From Atherinomorus stipes (Eukaryota; Chordata; Actinopteri; Atheriniformes; Atherinidae): a DNA stretch of 64,000 nucleotides. The position numbers and the translations under genes were made by a program. Within the stretch, counting starts at the first letter, position 1. Each line of letters starts with the position of its first letter. The notes beneath the pieces were generated by a model. It made no database searches. It had not been told where the DNA came from and saw nothing but the letters and a program-made list of their open reading frames with translations. This document shows, in pieces, positions 11,485 through 22,945 of the stretch. The stretch lies in NCBI GenBank assembly GCA_023101725.1, contig JALJCO010010468.1, forward strand, positions 1-64,000. The letters are read 5' to 3'.

Positions 11485-13384
11485 CCAACATAAGGTGAAT
11501 AAGCTGTTTGACATTGGCAGAGAAGATTTGACAAGTTTTCATGGGCATAACCCAAATATGCAATTCTGCTGCTCAACCCATTTCCATACAAGTGTGGCAC
11601 AGTTTAAAAGGGAAATAAACAGGCTTTCCAATGGTTTAAGATTTACTGCCAACATGCTTAGTAACAACAAAGAAATAATCAAACACAAATTGCTTCACTT
11701 TTTGTGCTAAGTTTAAATAATAACATAAGCCAAGTAAAGCTGATAGCGACCAATTAATTAGAACTTTCACTGTAACTTTGTCCTTATAAGCTGAGTCACT
11801 ATGCTAACTTAATGAAACAGAAGAAGGGCTACGTGACATCCAAGTTTCACTTGATGAGATGACTCAGAAAGGAACTGGAGTTTTTACAACTTTGAACCAG
11901 TCTTTACTGCCTCCTGCAGTAGAGTTCATTTCGCCGCCAATCACTTTCAGCTCGTGAGGGGAACTCCACCAAAACCTAAAATAAGATTGATTTTGCCAAT
12001 CACAGCATGCATCTACGTAGATTGATGCACGACATACATCAGATCCTGCATGCTTGCCTCAACTGGTGAAGCAGGAAAACCCTCCTATGGTTAATTCAAT
12101 TACCCTCATCTTCAGGAGTCCTGGGAGAGCTCTGTGACTGAATCTGTGTAGAATCTATGACGGCTTTCCAGAAAAAAAATGCACTCAGAGGTGACTGACT
12201 AAGTATGCAGATACACATTGCTTATGTTTGCTTGTGTAAATGTACTGACTGATCATTAGGTACACTTTTGAATGCTACAAGGAGCTGACAGGCTCTGTCT
12301 GAGTAAGCATGAAAGTTGTTTCTGTACTCACAAATTAAGTGATTCCCCAAATGTGCATTTTTTCTGGTTCCCAGCGCCATTATCTTATACAGCATTACCT
12401 TCACATATACTATGAAAAGTGATCTATAATGTTAAAATACAAATTTGACCATCTGACCTGACTAATCTTAGCTATCATTGGTGCATTTGCATTCAACAAG
12501 AAAAAGTGATTTATCGAACTACTTTTATTCAAACGAATGCCTGTCATCCTAATTTAATCATTATTTGATACCTAAGATCAACCAATGACCAATTAAAACC
12601 AAAATGATTAGTGATACAGTCCTCTAACTTCTAATGGTGCATTCAGACTGAACGCTTCAGCTTTGCATGCAAAGTCTATGTAAATGCGCATCAAACCTTC
12701 TTGCAGAGCATTAGGGCTTCAGGTATGGTGCGTTTTGGCGTTAGACAGGCGTGGTAACGCCAGAGTTGGAAAATCTGAACTTTTGCCACTTTGACACAGG
12801 GCATCAACCAATCGGAGGGACTCAGTATGTCTCAGTACCATGACGCAGACACACATTTTCTTACAGGACAGGAAATACTGAGGGGACCACGTGGAATCTC
12901 TTCACTCCACGGAGACAGTGGAGGATAAAATGATCTGCGTCCAATCCCAGGTTTTCGAACGATGGGTTGATGACTTGCTGTCCCAATAGGATTAATGGGC
13001 TTATATTTCCATGTAAGAAATGCAGGTCGTTAAACTGGGGCGGATCAGACGATGGCTCAAAGTGCCCATCCTTGGCGTGCATTTCATGGAGCAAATGGTG
13101 AAACTAACCAAACTCAGAACACCTCTGAACAGTCTGATGAATCCACACACAGCGCAGAGATGGCTGATGACGTCGTTCTCTGGCCACGTGGAGCAAATAA
13201 ATCCAAGCAGCTGCTCAGTTTCATCCGGCATCATACAAAGTCACGGGCAAAGGAAAACAACTGGGTCCACCACCACACTCTGGTCCATTTGGACCAGTGT
13301 CCGGGAGGTTTTCAACATTTCCGTGCTCCAACACACCTGACTGCACCATCCTGACCTTTATTCCCTAGCTAGCCGGACGGAGGA
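11485..13384. other. Intergenic, mostly unassigned
   Basis: No gene is supported. Around 12,632-12,745 the sequence (GGTGCATTCAGACTGAACGC on) resembles the end of a fish PIF/Harbinger element, but I found no matching second end. Two overlapping ORFs near 13,020-13,354 have no recognisable domain. Confidence 0.4.
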
Positions 13385-13560
13385 GACCCGGAGGTGCCCC
13401 CTCACCTGCTATCTGGATGTTGTGGCCCAGGACCTTAGGGCCTGCAATGTGACCTTGGCACAAGCCCAACACCTTGCCCGTGACGGACCCAAATGAAGGG
13501 ACCTGGTTACCTCTGTTGGCTCTACGCGCCTCGGAAGTGCAAGAGGACTAAAGAAAGAAC
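13385..13560 (+). mobile_element. LINE 3'-end fragment
   Basis: The plus frame from 13,413 reads LDVVAQDLRACNVTLAQAQ, then HLARDGPK, a stop in place of a probable Trp, and RDLVTSVGSTRLG. This is the conserved C-terminus of a fish non-LTR retrotransposon ORF. Short and dead. Confidence 0.65.
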
Positions 13561-13689
13561 ACACCTGACTCGAATAAAATGGGTCAGCCTATGAAGTTCT
13601 GCACAGTGACTCGTTAATTTTGCCACGTGTGTTGGCAAAGAGTGACATTGAAAACCACTGGCCCAAGAGGTCCGGTGTTGGTAATCCCT

Positions 13690-14545
13690 GCTCTAGACGC
13701 TCTTGAAAGCTGTCAATAAGGTTTGGAATGTGTTTATGGGAATTTTTGACCATTCTTCCAGAAGCGCATTTGTGAGGTCACACACTGATGTTGGACAAGA
13801 AGGCCTGGCTCTCAGTCTCCGCTCTAATTCATCCCAAAGGTGTTCTACAGTAACAAGTTTAGGTCAGGACTCTGTGTAGGGCCAGTCAAGTTCCTCCACA
13901 CCAGACTCTGCCATCCATGTTTTTATGGACCTGCTTTGTGCACTGGCGCACAGTAAAGTTGGAAGAGGAAGGGGCCAGCTCCAAACTGTTCCCACAAAGT
14001 TTGGAGCATGGAATTGTCCAAAATGTCTTGATATGCTTAAGTTTTCTTAGAGTTCCTTTCACTGGAACTAAGGGGCCAAGCCCAGCTCCTGAAAAACAAC
14101 CCCACTCCACAAAACCCCCTCCACCAAACTTTACTCTTGGCACAATGCAATAAGACAAGTACCGTTCTCCTGGCAACCGTAAAACCCAGACTCGTCCATC
14201 AGATTGCCAGATGGAGAAGCGCAATTCATCACTCCAGAGAATGCCTCCTCTGCTCTAGAGGCCAATGGCGGCATGCTTTGCACCATTGCATCCGACGCTT
14301 TGCATTGCACTTGGTGATGTATGGCTTGGATGCAGCTGTTAGACCATGGAAACCCATTCCATGAAGCTCTCTAGGCACTGTTCTTGAACTAATCTGAAGG
14401 CCACATGAAGTTAGGAAGTTTGTAGTGATTAACTCTGCAGAAAGTTGGCGACCTCTTCGCACTATGCGCTTCAGCATCCGCTGACCCTGCTCTGTCAGTT
14501 TACGAGGCCTATCACTAAGTTGCTGTTGCTCCAAAACACTTCCAT
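13690..14545 (-). pseudogene. Tc1/mariner transposase pseudogene
   Basis: Read on the minus strand: an N-terminal helix-turn-helix region (14,534-14,229: RPRKLTEQGQRMLKRIV, then SSRTVPRELHGMGF) and, after a frameshift near 14,230, the DDE-region block [17 protein letters not shown] and [15 protein letters not shown]. The C-terminal LWDELERRLRA-type region follows to about 13,690 with stops. This is a decayed Tc1-like transposase. Confidence 0.85.
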
Positions 14546-14713
14546 TTTCTTACAATACAGCTGACAGTTGTCTGTGCAATATTTAAGAGCAAGGGAATTT
14601 CACGACTGGATTTGTTGCACAGGTGGCTTGCGGCCTTGGTCTTGTTTAGGGGACACCGAACTAATTGAAATAAAAGCAGTCCAACTGCTTGTCAATTTAT
14701 GCACAATGATCTA
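14546..14713. other. Flank of the Tc1 remnant
   Basis: Probably the 5' part of the Tc1 element. I could not define inverted repeats. Confidence 0.4.
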
Positions 14714-15246
14714 TTAACTCATTGACTGCCAGACCTTTTCCGAGCAGAGCGTTACATATTGCCAGGATTTTTAAGCATTTTCACTGATTTTGGGAGATCC
14801 ACAGAATATTGTGTACTATGCCAATACAAACACTGAATGTACCAAAGGAAAGCTTAGACTCTCTTCTTTAATCATGAAAAAACCATTTGTTTCTAGCTTT
14901 TTTCTATTCTTTAGTAATCTGCAGTAGAACATGGGTTTGTTGCAGCGAAAATGCCTGTTTCTGACCAAAAAGCTAAGAAAACTAGCTTTATGCCAAGTCT
15001 GCTTCAAGTGGAAAAGTTTCTTTGATGCCAATATTTTTTTACTTTAGTAACACCTTCATCATCTGAACAGCTGTTTACTTCTATGAAACAACAAATACAA
15101 CACTGAGAAAAGAGGTTTGGAGGCAAAATAATTATTTACTAGCTAAATAAGCCACAAGTTTGTTTCACAGCATAACATTTGACAGAAACATAGAGCAGAA
15201 ACGTTGAATTAACGTGGAAACACGTGAATGGCAGCCAGTGAGTTAA
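14714..15246. mobile_element. TTAA-ended MITE, complete copy, 533 bp
   Basis: Starts TTAACTCATTGACTGCCA and ends TGGCAGCCAGTGAGTTAA, inverted repeats differing at two or three positions with TTAA at each end. TTAA ends point to piggyBac or Kolobok relatives. A second, inverted and truncated copy lies at 21,490-21,964. Confidence 0.75.
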
Positions 15247-16646
15247 TTAATATTGAGTCAGGTGTATTAAAGCAGGAAAACATCTAAAATCTGCAGGTCA
15301 ACGGCCTTTGAGGACCAGAGTTCAAGAGTCCTTCCACAGGACAATGACCCCATAAAACTTGCAAATCTACAGAAGAATATCTGGATTTAGATAAATTAAT
15401 TTTTTTAAAGTATTGGATTGATTCATTCTTCAAGCTGTGGTTGGACCTCAAGTGAACAAACATATACCCATAAACCAAAGTAAAGTGAAAATGGGGAAAA
15501 TTAAGCCAAAATGTCTCCACAATGAAGTAATAGACTTATAGCATCATACAGAAAATAATTATCAAGTTATTGCTGCTAATGATGATATGTTAAATACAAA
15601 AAATACCCTCCCTCTCTGACTTAGTAGAATTATTTGCTATATTTTGATATACGAATAAAACCCTGAGGATGTCTCTTTGTACCTAATGATTGTGACCAGC
15701 AGATGGTGCTCTATGTCAGTCTCCCATCCTTCCCATCAGCTTTCCATCATTTCTGTCTTTTTTTTTTTTCCACCAAGCTATGTCATATCTACACTGCTAG
15801 ACAAGATGATCACATCATGTAATTTCAAAGCATGCCTGTGTTTTGCACAATGAGTGTTATCTGTTGGTGTCATTTCCTGCAAGAAGACATGATCACATGT
15901 TCTGATCTCAGGCATCAATGAATCCTCATCTGACCTAAAACATCACTTTTTTTCTTATTTGTGCACTATGATTCAGCCACTTCTACTGCTATGCCACTTC
16001 ATACCTGTACATATTGTTCGCAATAACTTTCAAGCTTGTCTGCATTCTTATCTTAAAAAGAAGGAGCAATCATATTTTTGGTCCAGGGTCTTGGCTCCAA
16101 ATAAGCGCTGGAGGCTAGGGGCTGTTTGATGTTGTTATGGCTGGCTGGCTGCCGCTTCAGTACTACTAGATCTGCAGGGCCCTCTCATGTCCAAAGGTAT
16201 TGTGTTGGCTGTTCTTTTGATTATATTATCAACAGAGGGAGCGAGGGGTAGAAAATTAAGACTCCCACTGGACACGGGTAAACAAACAAGAGTTTGTAGT
16301 CTGGTTCATCCAAAGAATGTGAGTTATTCAGACTTCTCTGAGGATATTGATGTTCAGTGTTGGGATTATCATGCTCAATATTGTTCTGACTTGATAAAAC
16401 AATTTGCCAGGCTTTGGTTTGCAAGCAAAATGAGGAGTACGGAAAATGTTGTTCCTGTTATGTACGTGGTAATATACATATATAAAAGTATACAGTATGT
16501 ATTTAAAATCCTAATCAAATCAGTAATTACATGGACTGCATAACATGTATTATGTATTTGTGTGGTATTCCCAAATGTAATTTTCACTTAGTTTTTAATG
16601 TAGCCAGCAGGTGGAGGTTTTCACTTATTCTATGAAACATCTTGAT
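15247..16646. other. Intergenic, nothing recognised
   Basis: AT-rich with a T-run near 15,758. An ORF at 16,187-16,543 has no recognisable domain or conserved composition. It ends with the left target duplication of the next MITE. Confidence 0.5.
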
Positions 16647-17065
16647 TAGGGATGGGCGATATGGACTAAAAAATGTATCACGATAATTTCTCTTATTTAT
16701 CACGGTAACGATAAATGACGATAAAAGCTATCAGCAAAATATTTTGTATTATAAATCTGTCACTAAATTCTGTCTTGAAAGCCCTACAAAATACCAGAAG
16801 CCACTATATCAATTAAGTTCAAGTAGTACACCTGTATTGCAAAACTGTAGTGACATCAAGCAAACAAGTCTGAAATTTGAGAGACGAAATTCCACATTTA
16901 TTCAAAAGACGCAAACAGCAAAACTAACTTTGCTTATTAAAAAAACCAAAGTAAAACACAACCTGGTAAATTGTCATCTCACGATAAAAACGATAAATTG
17001 AAATTGTTATTGTGGGGAATTTCTTTGACGATATATCGCACACGATAAAATATCGCCCATCCCTA
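16647..17065 (+). mobile_element. Complete hAT MITE, 419 bp, with exact 8-bp duplication
   Basis: Perfect terminal inverted repeats TAGGGATGGGCGATAT and ATATCGCCCATCCCTA. They are flanked by atcttgat at 16,639-16,646 and again at 17,066-17,073. The interior is rich in CGATAA/TTATCG motifs. It is the same family as the copy at 1-414. Confidence 0.93.
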
Positions 17066-18992
17066 ATCTTGATGTACACAATGTATTTCCACGTATGCAA
17101 ATTCTGATCAGAAAACCTTGTCATCACTTTGCAGCACACAGGAAGTTCTTTGTGTCACTTTTTGGCATTTGGGAAACATGCTATTTTGATTTGCTAATTA
17201 TTGCTATGGATACAGAAATAAAAGGCCGTTAGCAAATGTTTAAATCTCACTCTACAGTACTCACAAATTACCCTGTTATGACCAATGCTCACAACTGTAT
17301 TGACATTGTTTTACACTTAAGGACCACCTGTCTTAAAGGGTTAACAAGATATTGGCTGGCCTGGACCAATAAGCATCATTCTAGCATTTGATACAAAGCT
17401 TTGGACGGCTATTTTTAATTACCTTGTTTTATTGTCAGTCAGTCATCAGTCATTTTCTGTACCTCTTATCCAGTTCGCGGGGGTTGCTGGAGCCTATCCC
17501 AGCTATTATCAGGCGAGTTAATAGCTGGGCGAGTGTTTTTTTGTTTGTTTATTTACTTATGTAAAATTTAATTGCTACTTGCGTAGCTTTAAGAACAGAA
17601 CATTTGGTATGACCAACACAACTTGGTTTAAATATTAAAGTTTTAGTTTTAGTCATTAAAATGTCTAGGTTAGGTCTAGACTAGGGAAGGTACTTGGCAT
17701 CAGGAAGAGAAAGATGCCAGTCAGTGCTCACTGAATTCCTACAAGCAGCATGAGTAAGTAATTAAGTAAGTAAAATTTATTTATAAAGCGCTTTTCACAG
17801 ATAAAAATCACAAATTGCTGTACATTAAAAGGATAACTGGTACAATAAAATGACATAACAGTCTTGCAGAATGGTTTTAATTTGGGAAACCGGGACGTTT
17901 CTATCAAAGTTACTGTAGTCCTTCAGTTACCTGTACTTGCTGAATTACTACAGCTATTCCCAACCACCTAATCTTGGCACTAACATGAATCACTGCATGT
18001 TGACCTCTGGTTTAAGGGTCACTATCATTATTCTAGCCTGTCTCATAGCAGCTTTTTTGTACTGCCCAAACTAACGATGCATATAATTTTACATCAATCA
18101 GACCTTTTGTTTTTACTTCGTATGTACTGAACACTGTGTACAACAAGTAACATTAATCCAGAATGAGCCTTAGATGCCTTATGGCTGATTATATGGAATC
18201 TAATCTTAGTTCTGTTGACATGCACTCCACAGCTGCAGCTATATTTTCATACTCATCAGCTCCTTACAGAGATAGAGCAGGTCAATGCTCACAGCCAAGT
18301 CACATTCAAGCTATGCTGTTTTATCAAAGTCTTTTTGCAACTCTGATTTGTTGTTTCTAGTGATTTCAAAAACTAGAAAATCATGATCAAATATATTTTG
18401 CTGCTTTCCATATTGTACAATACTATTGTTCTGTTGTGCTGTACTGTAAATCCATTTCAAGCTTCTTTTTTTTCCCAGCAGGGCACTTTCAGGTCATCAT
18501 AAGGAGTCCAACTAGGAAAATCAAATATGAGTGTATTTCTTTAAAGTGCAGGTCAAAAATTATTTATTTGTTTATTCTTATATTTTTAAAAAAAACAAAC
18601 ATAGACTTACCTCAGGACAACTTCAAAACCATTTTGCCTTGGCAATGCTAGGAAGCACTGGGAAGAAAAAAACACACAGAACGGTAGATTGTACAGGTGT
18701 GAGCGGATCCCGGGGTAGTTAAGGGATTTTTCTTATTTGTCATTTCATTTTTTGTGGGCATGACAAGTGTGTTACAGAGGCTGTTAGGCACCGGGTCACC
18801 CGTGAAGCTCGGTGTTGCTTTACCAGTTAGGGAGACGCTTCGCTGCTGTGTGATCCAAGAAGAGAAGACGGATAAAACCAGGGATGGTGGGTGAGATCTT
18901 CTTTATGCATCAATCTCCCGAGTCCAAAACACTCCTCGGATCTCTTTGGTTTATTTAACCCATTGCTCCACTGGTTTGAAGATCATCTAAGG
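17066..18992. other. Intergenic with two short repeat fragments
   Basis: About 17,440-17,515 (TGCTGGAGCCTATCCCAGCT) matches a very common fish dispersed repeat. About 17,765-17,830 (TTTATTTATAAAGCGCTTTT) resembles a LINE/SINE tail. The rest is unassigned. Confidence 0.5.
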
Positions 18993-19216
18993 CAGGGGTG
19001 CACAAGCGCAGTCTTCGAAAGCTACTATCCTGCACATTTTGGTTGCATCCCTTCTCCAACACACCTGAATCAAATGAACGGCTCGTTACCAGGCCTCTGC
19101 AGAGTTAAATTTCATGTGGATGAGGTAATTAGCCAGTTGATTCAGGTGTGTTGGAGAGAGTATATTCTAAGAAATGCAGGATAGTAGCTCTCAGGGACCA
19201 GACTTGGACACCCCTG
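18993..19216. mobile_element. hAT MITE, 224 bp, with exact 8-bp duplication
   Basis: Ends CAGGGGTG and CACCCCTG, flanked by atctaagg at 18,985-18,992 and 19,217-19,224. The interior is itself imperfectly palindromic (CTACTATCCTGCA near the left, TGCAGGATAGTAG near the right; CCAACACACCTGAATCA against TGATTCAGGTGTGTTGG). Confidence 0.92.
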
Positions 19217-21065
19217 ATCTAAGGCCAGTTAACTTGTGCTGTGCTGCTCTTCACTCCAACTGTGCAGCACATGGTCAGTCCGAGTTTGAAGCCATTTAGC
19301 AGTCCCTCACAGCAGTCACAAGGATTTCACACAAGTTTTTAATCCTTTCGACCCACGATATCTTAAAGAAGTGCAGTGAAACACAAACAGCTGACTGCTC
19401 TAACAAAAGTTTGAAATGCAACTTAACGAAGCTACGTTTTGCCACAACGCCATCGTCATCTACATCACCATCAGCTGTTTAGATTTTACATCGGATTGTG
19501 CGATTTAGACTATGGACTACAAAGTGTTAATATCAAACTATTGGCTGCTACAAAACTATTTTTCTGCTGCTCTGCAGCTTAACCATGTATTAGCAGCCCA
19601 GTTCAGAAGCTAATGTGGGAGAAAATTTACAAAACACTTGTTTTACTTACATGCTGTTTGATTAATCCTCCACATTTTCAGCGGCCCATGACTGAATCTG
19701 CTGCCTGTTTCCCGTCAACAATCTCCTCTGCTGGATGCCAGAGACCCTGTAAGTAGCTTCTGGTTAAAAACTAGATCAGGTCCTTCTGATTTAAAAATAA
19801 TAACATTTTCTTGTCCCTCCTCCTCTCACGTCCATTTTGTTTAGCTGTGTTAGCCGTAGGCTGCACATACGGAGCCCCCATTTCACGTCATTTCTAGCAA
19901 GACACATTTTTACAGGCGTTTAAGCTGATTTTAATAGTCCATAAACGATTTCTTTACTTTTTGATATACGGACTTCTGCAAACAAAGAGACGCTAAATGG
20001 CCTGGATAGCAGCCACGAGAAGACCAAATTTCACTTTTAATGCCATTACCTGTTGGTACGTTCACGGCATTTTCAAAACTGGTAAGTTCTGTTCAGTTAC
20101 TAGTGTGCTGTGGTGTTATGCTGTTTCACACGTAGCATTTAACTGGCTGCTAGTGTTAGCCAAGCTAGCTGAGGACACAAACAAAATAAAAGCAGACACC
20201 CTACTCTCTTTTCTCCATTTTTGAGTCTATATCATAAATGTCCTCACGCGTAGGAGATTGACTTTGAAAGTTCATTAGAAATTACCTAATTTTAAAAGTA
20301 ATAATGGGTGTGTGCATCTTTTTGGGAGACCTGCGTATGAAATGAATGAAACCATCCAGACTGGGCACCGTCAGTTCACCTCGGACACACGATGGTAAAA
20401 AGCTGCAGATAATGCCAGATTTCAGTGGAGAAAAAGAAGATTGGAGAGTGATACGGCAGTCAGCAATGCAACTGCAATATTCTCTTTGATTCAGTCCATT
20501 TTTGCACATTTTTGAGTCTGAGTCTTGCAACACTACGCTATAAACCACAACTCTTGCCTGTAAAGCCAACAATGCTTTGCGAAATGTGGCGTGCCCTTTT
20601 GAGCCTTAGTTTTTTCCCATTCTGGCCTGGCACTCTCTTGGTCTATATTTTCAAGCTTTTGATCATGTTTTTTTTTCTTTAGTGAGGCTTAAAATTGAAT
20701 TAAAACACAAATGCATGGCCAGATATAAAGGAAATATGTTCTATGAATAATTGTTGAAACGAAAAGCCTTGTTTTCTTAAAGGATCTTGGGGCAGGATTA
20801 AGAAATGAGACTCGCGAGTGACGTGACTGCTGCTGTGGGTAACTGCAGCCATCAGCCAAGCCAGCACAGGAGCACACAAACTGGTGTTATGATGTTGTTT
20901 ACTACACTGATGAAGTCTTTTTCTCTGTAGTGCAACTTTTTAGTGTCTCTCCGTAGATCTGGATCGTTTGCTGACGGCAGAAGAATCCATAACTATCCCT
21001 TACACTGTTTGAATCCACCGCAACAATCTTCTTCCTGTATCAAAACTGTTGGGGACCGGTATGCA
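19217..21065. other. Intergenic, nothing recognised
   Basis: No gene or clear repeat recognised in this 1.8 kb. Confidence 0.5.
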
Positions 21066-21282
21066 GCGCCAATGGGCTTTATGTACAGCTCCAGTACTTC
21101 CTGAAATTAATACTGCACCTTTGTTTCCTGTCTCTCATGATTGGATGAACAGATTAATCCAGGTGTGTCTGGCCATTTGCTGAGGTCAGACACACCTGGA
21201 TAAATCAGTTCATTCAATCATGAAAGACAGGAAACAAAGGTGCACTATTAAGTACTGGAGATGTGCATGAAGCCTATTGACG
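21066..21282. repeat. Long hairpin-forming inverted repeat
   Basis: Two arms of about 100 bases (21,066-21,174 and 21,184-21,282) are imperfect reverse complements around a loop of roughly 9 bases. Shared blocks include CTCCAGTACTT, TGCACCTTTGTTTCCTGTC, CATGATTG and ATCCAGGTGTGTCTG. This could be a foldback MITE. Confidence 0.8.
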
Positions 21283-21489
21283 TCACATCCAAAGGACTAC
21301 GCAGGAAATTCAGCCATCGAATCGCATTAAGCAGCACACAGCCTGTTCAAGGCAATGGAGAGAGACGTGGGTGGGCTCGTGCTTTTTGGGTTTTAACGCT
21401 TCATCATCCATTAGCATTATAAAACTGAACATTGTGCTTGCGCACCTCAGGTGCGGTGGCTGAATAGAAGGAGGCATAGAGGGAGACGT

Positions 21490-21964
21490 TTCTGCCAAAT
21501 GTTATGTTGTGAAACAAACTTCTTGTGGCTTATTTAGCTAGTGGATAATTATTTTACCACCAAAACTCTTTTCTCAGTGTTGTATTTGTTGTTTCATAGA
21601 ATAAACAGCTGTTCAGATAATGAAGGTGTTACTAAAGTAAAATAATATTGGCATCAAAGACACTTTTCCACTTGAAGCGCACTGGAGCATTTAAAGCTCG
21701 TTTTCACAGCTTTTTGGTCAGAAGCAGGCTTTTTCGCTGTAGCAGCTGTTCTACTGAAAATTACTAAAGAATGGAAAAAGCTAGAAACAAATGGGTTTTT
21801 TTCTGATAAAAGAAGAGAGTCTAAGCTTTCCTTTGGTACATTCAGTGTTTGCATAGGCATAGTACACAATATTCTGTGGATCTCCAAATATCAGTGAAAA
21901 TGCTTAAAAATCCTGGCAGTATGGAGTACGCTGCTCAGAAAAGGTCTGGCAGTCAATGAGTTAA
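21490..21964 (-). mobile_element. TTAA-ended MITE, truncated second copy
   Basis: Reverse-oriented relative of 14,714-15,246. It ends GGTCTGGCAGTCAATGAGTT AA at 21,961-21,964 and loses similarity before about 21,490, so one inverted repeat is missing. Confidence 0.75.
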
Positions 21965-22051
21965 TTTGGCCATCAAATTACTGTCTATTTCAGATTCAAT
22001 ATATATATAATATATACAACTTTATGGGTACACAGTTATCTCAGCATTATA

Positions 22052-22945
22052 CACTGCCCGACCAAAAAAAAAATCGCCAACAAAAAAAAGGTCAAACATT
22101 TAACATTTCGTTGGACCACCTTCAGCTTTGATTGCGGCAGCATTCGCTGTGTTTCCAGAAGCTTCTGCAATGTCACCAGATTTAATTGCATCCTGTTGCA
22201 TCAATTTTTCACCAAGACCTTGATGATGATTGTAGAGTCTGACCACAGCACATCCCAAAGATTCTCAATGGGGTTCAGGTCTGGACTCTGTGGTGGCCAA
22301 ACCATGTATGAAAATGATGTCTGGTGATCCCTGAACCATCTTTCACAATCTGAGCCCAATAAATTCTGGCACGGTCATCTTGGAATATGGCCGTGCCATC
22401 AGGAAAGAAACATCCATTGATGGAATAACCTGGTCATTCAGTATATTCAGGTATCAGCTGACCTCATTATCTGAGCTCATACTGTTGCTGAACCTGGACC
22501 TGAGCAACTGCAGCAACCCCAGATCATCACACTGCCCCCACAGGCTCATACAGTAGCACTAGGCATGATGCTGCATCACTTCATCTGCCTTTCCGGGCAC
22601 GTTTCTTCCTGGAAGACGATGGTCCACAATCCTTCCAGTTTTCATAATGCGTTGGACAGTTCTGAACCCAGTTTTAGTAGTTTCTGCATCTCCTTAGATG
22701 TTTTCACCTCTTGATGCCAATGATTTGACCCTTCTCAGACAGACTAACATCTTTTCAAAGACCACGGATGTGTCTTTCCACATGGTTGTTTAGGAAATGA
22801 GAAGCAAGTCATTGCACCAGTTGGGGTTAAATAACTTGTTGCCAGCTGAAAGATAATCGCCCATGCAGTAATTATCCAATAGGAGGCTCGTACCTATTTA
22901 CTTAGTTAAATCCAGGTGGCGACTTTTTTTTTTGGCCAGGCAGTG
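22052..22945 (-). mobile_element. Tc1-like element, 894 bp, TA-flanked, transposase decayed
   Basis: Ends CACTGCCCGACCAAAAAAAA and its near-inverse TTTTTTTTTGGCCAGGCAGTG, with TA on both sides (22,050-22,051 and 22,946-22,947). On the minus strand, pieces such as [16 protein letters not shown] coding (near 22,250-22,310) betray a Tc1 transposase, but it is short, frameshifted and not functional. Confidence 0.88.

Noticed and set aside
12632..12745. Possible PIF/Harbinger terminus
   Set aside because: Only one end is seen, with no 3-bp target duplication and no transposase domain.
13020..13354. Two overlapping plus ORFs of about 100 codons
   Set aside because: No recognisable domain and next to a dead LINE tail; probably unassigned repeat sequence.
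16187..16543. 118-codon ORF with a hydrophobic start, like a small secreted protein
   Set aside because: No splice context, no cysteine pattern or homology I recognise, and AT-rich random composition downstream.
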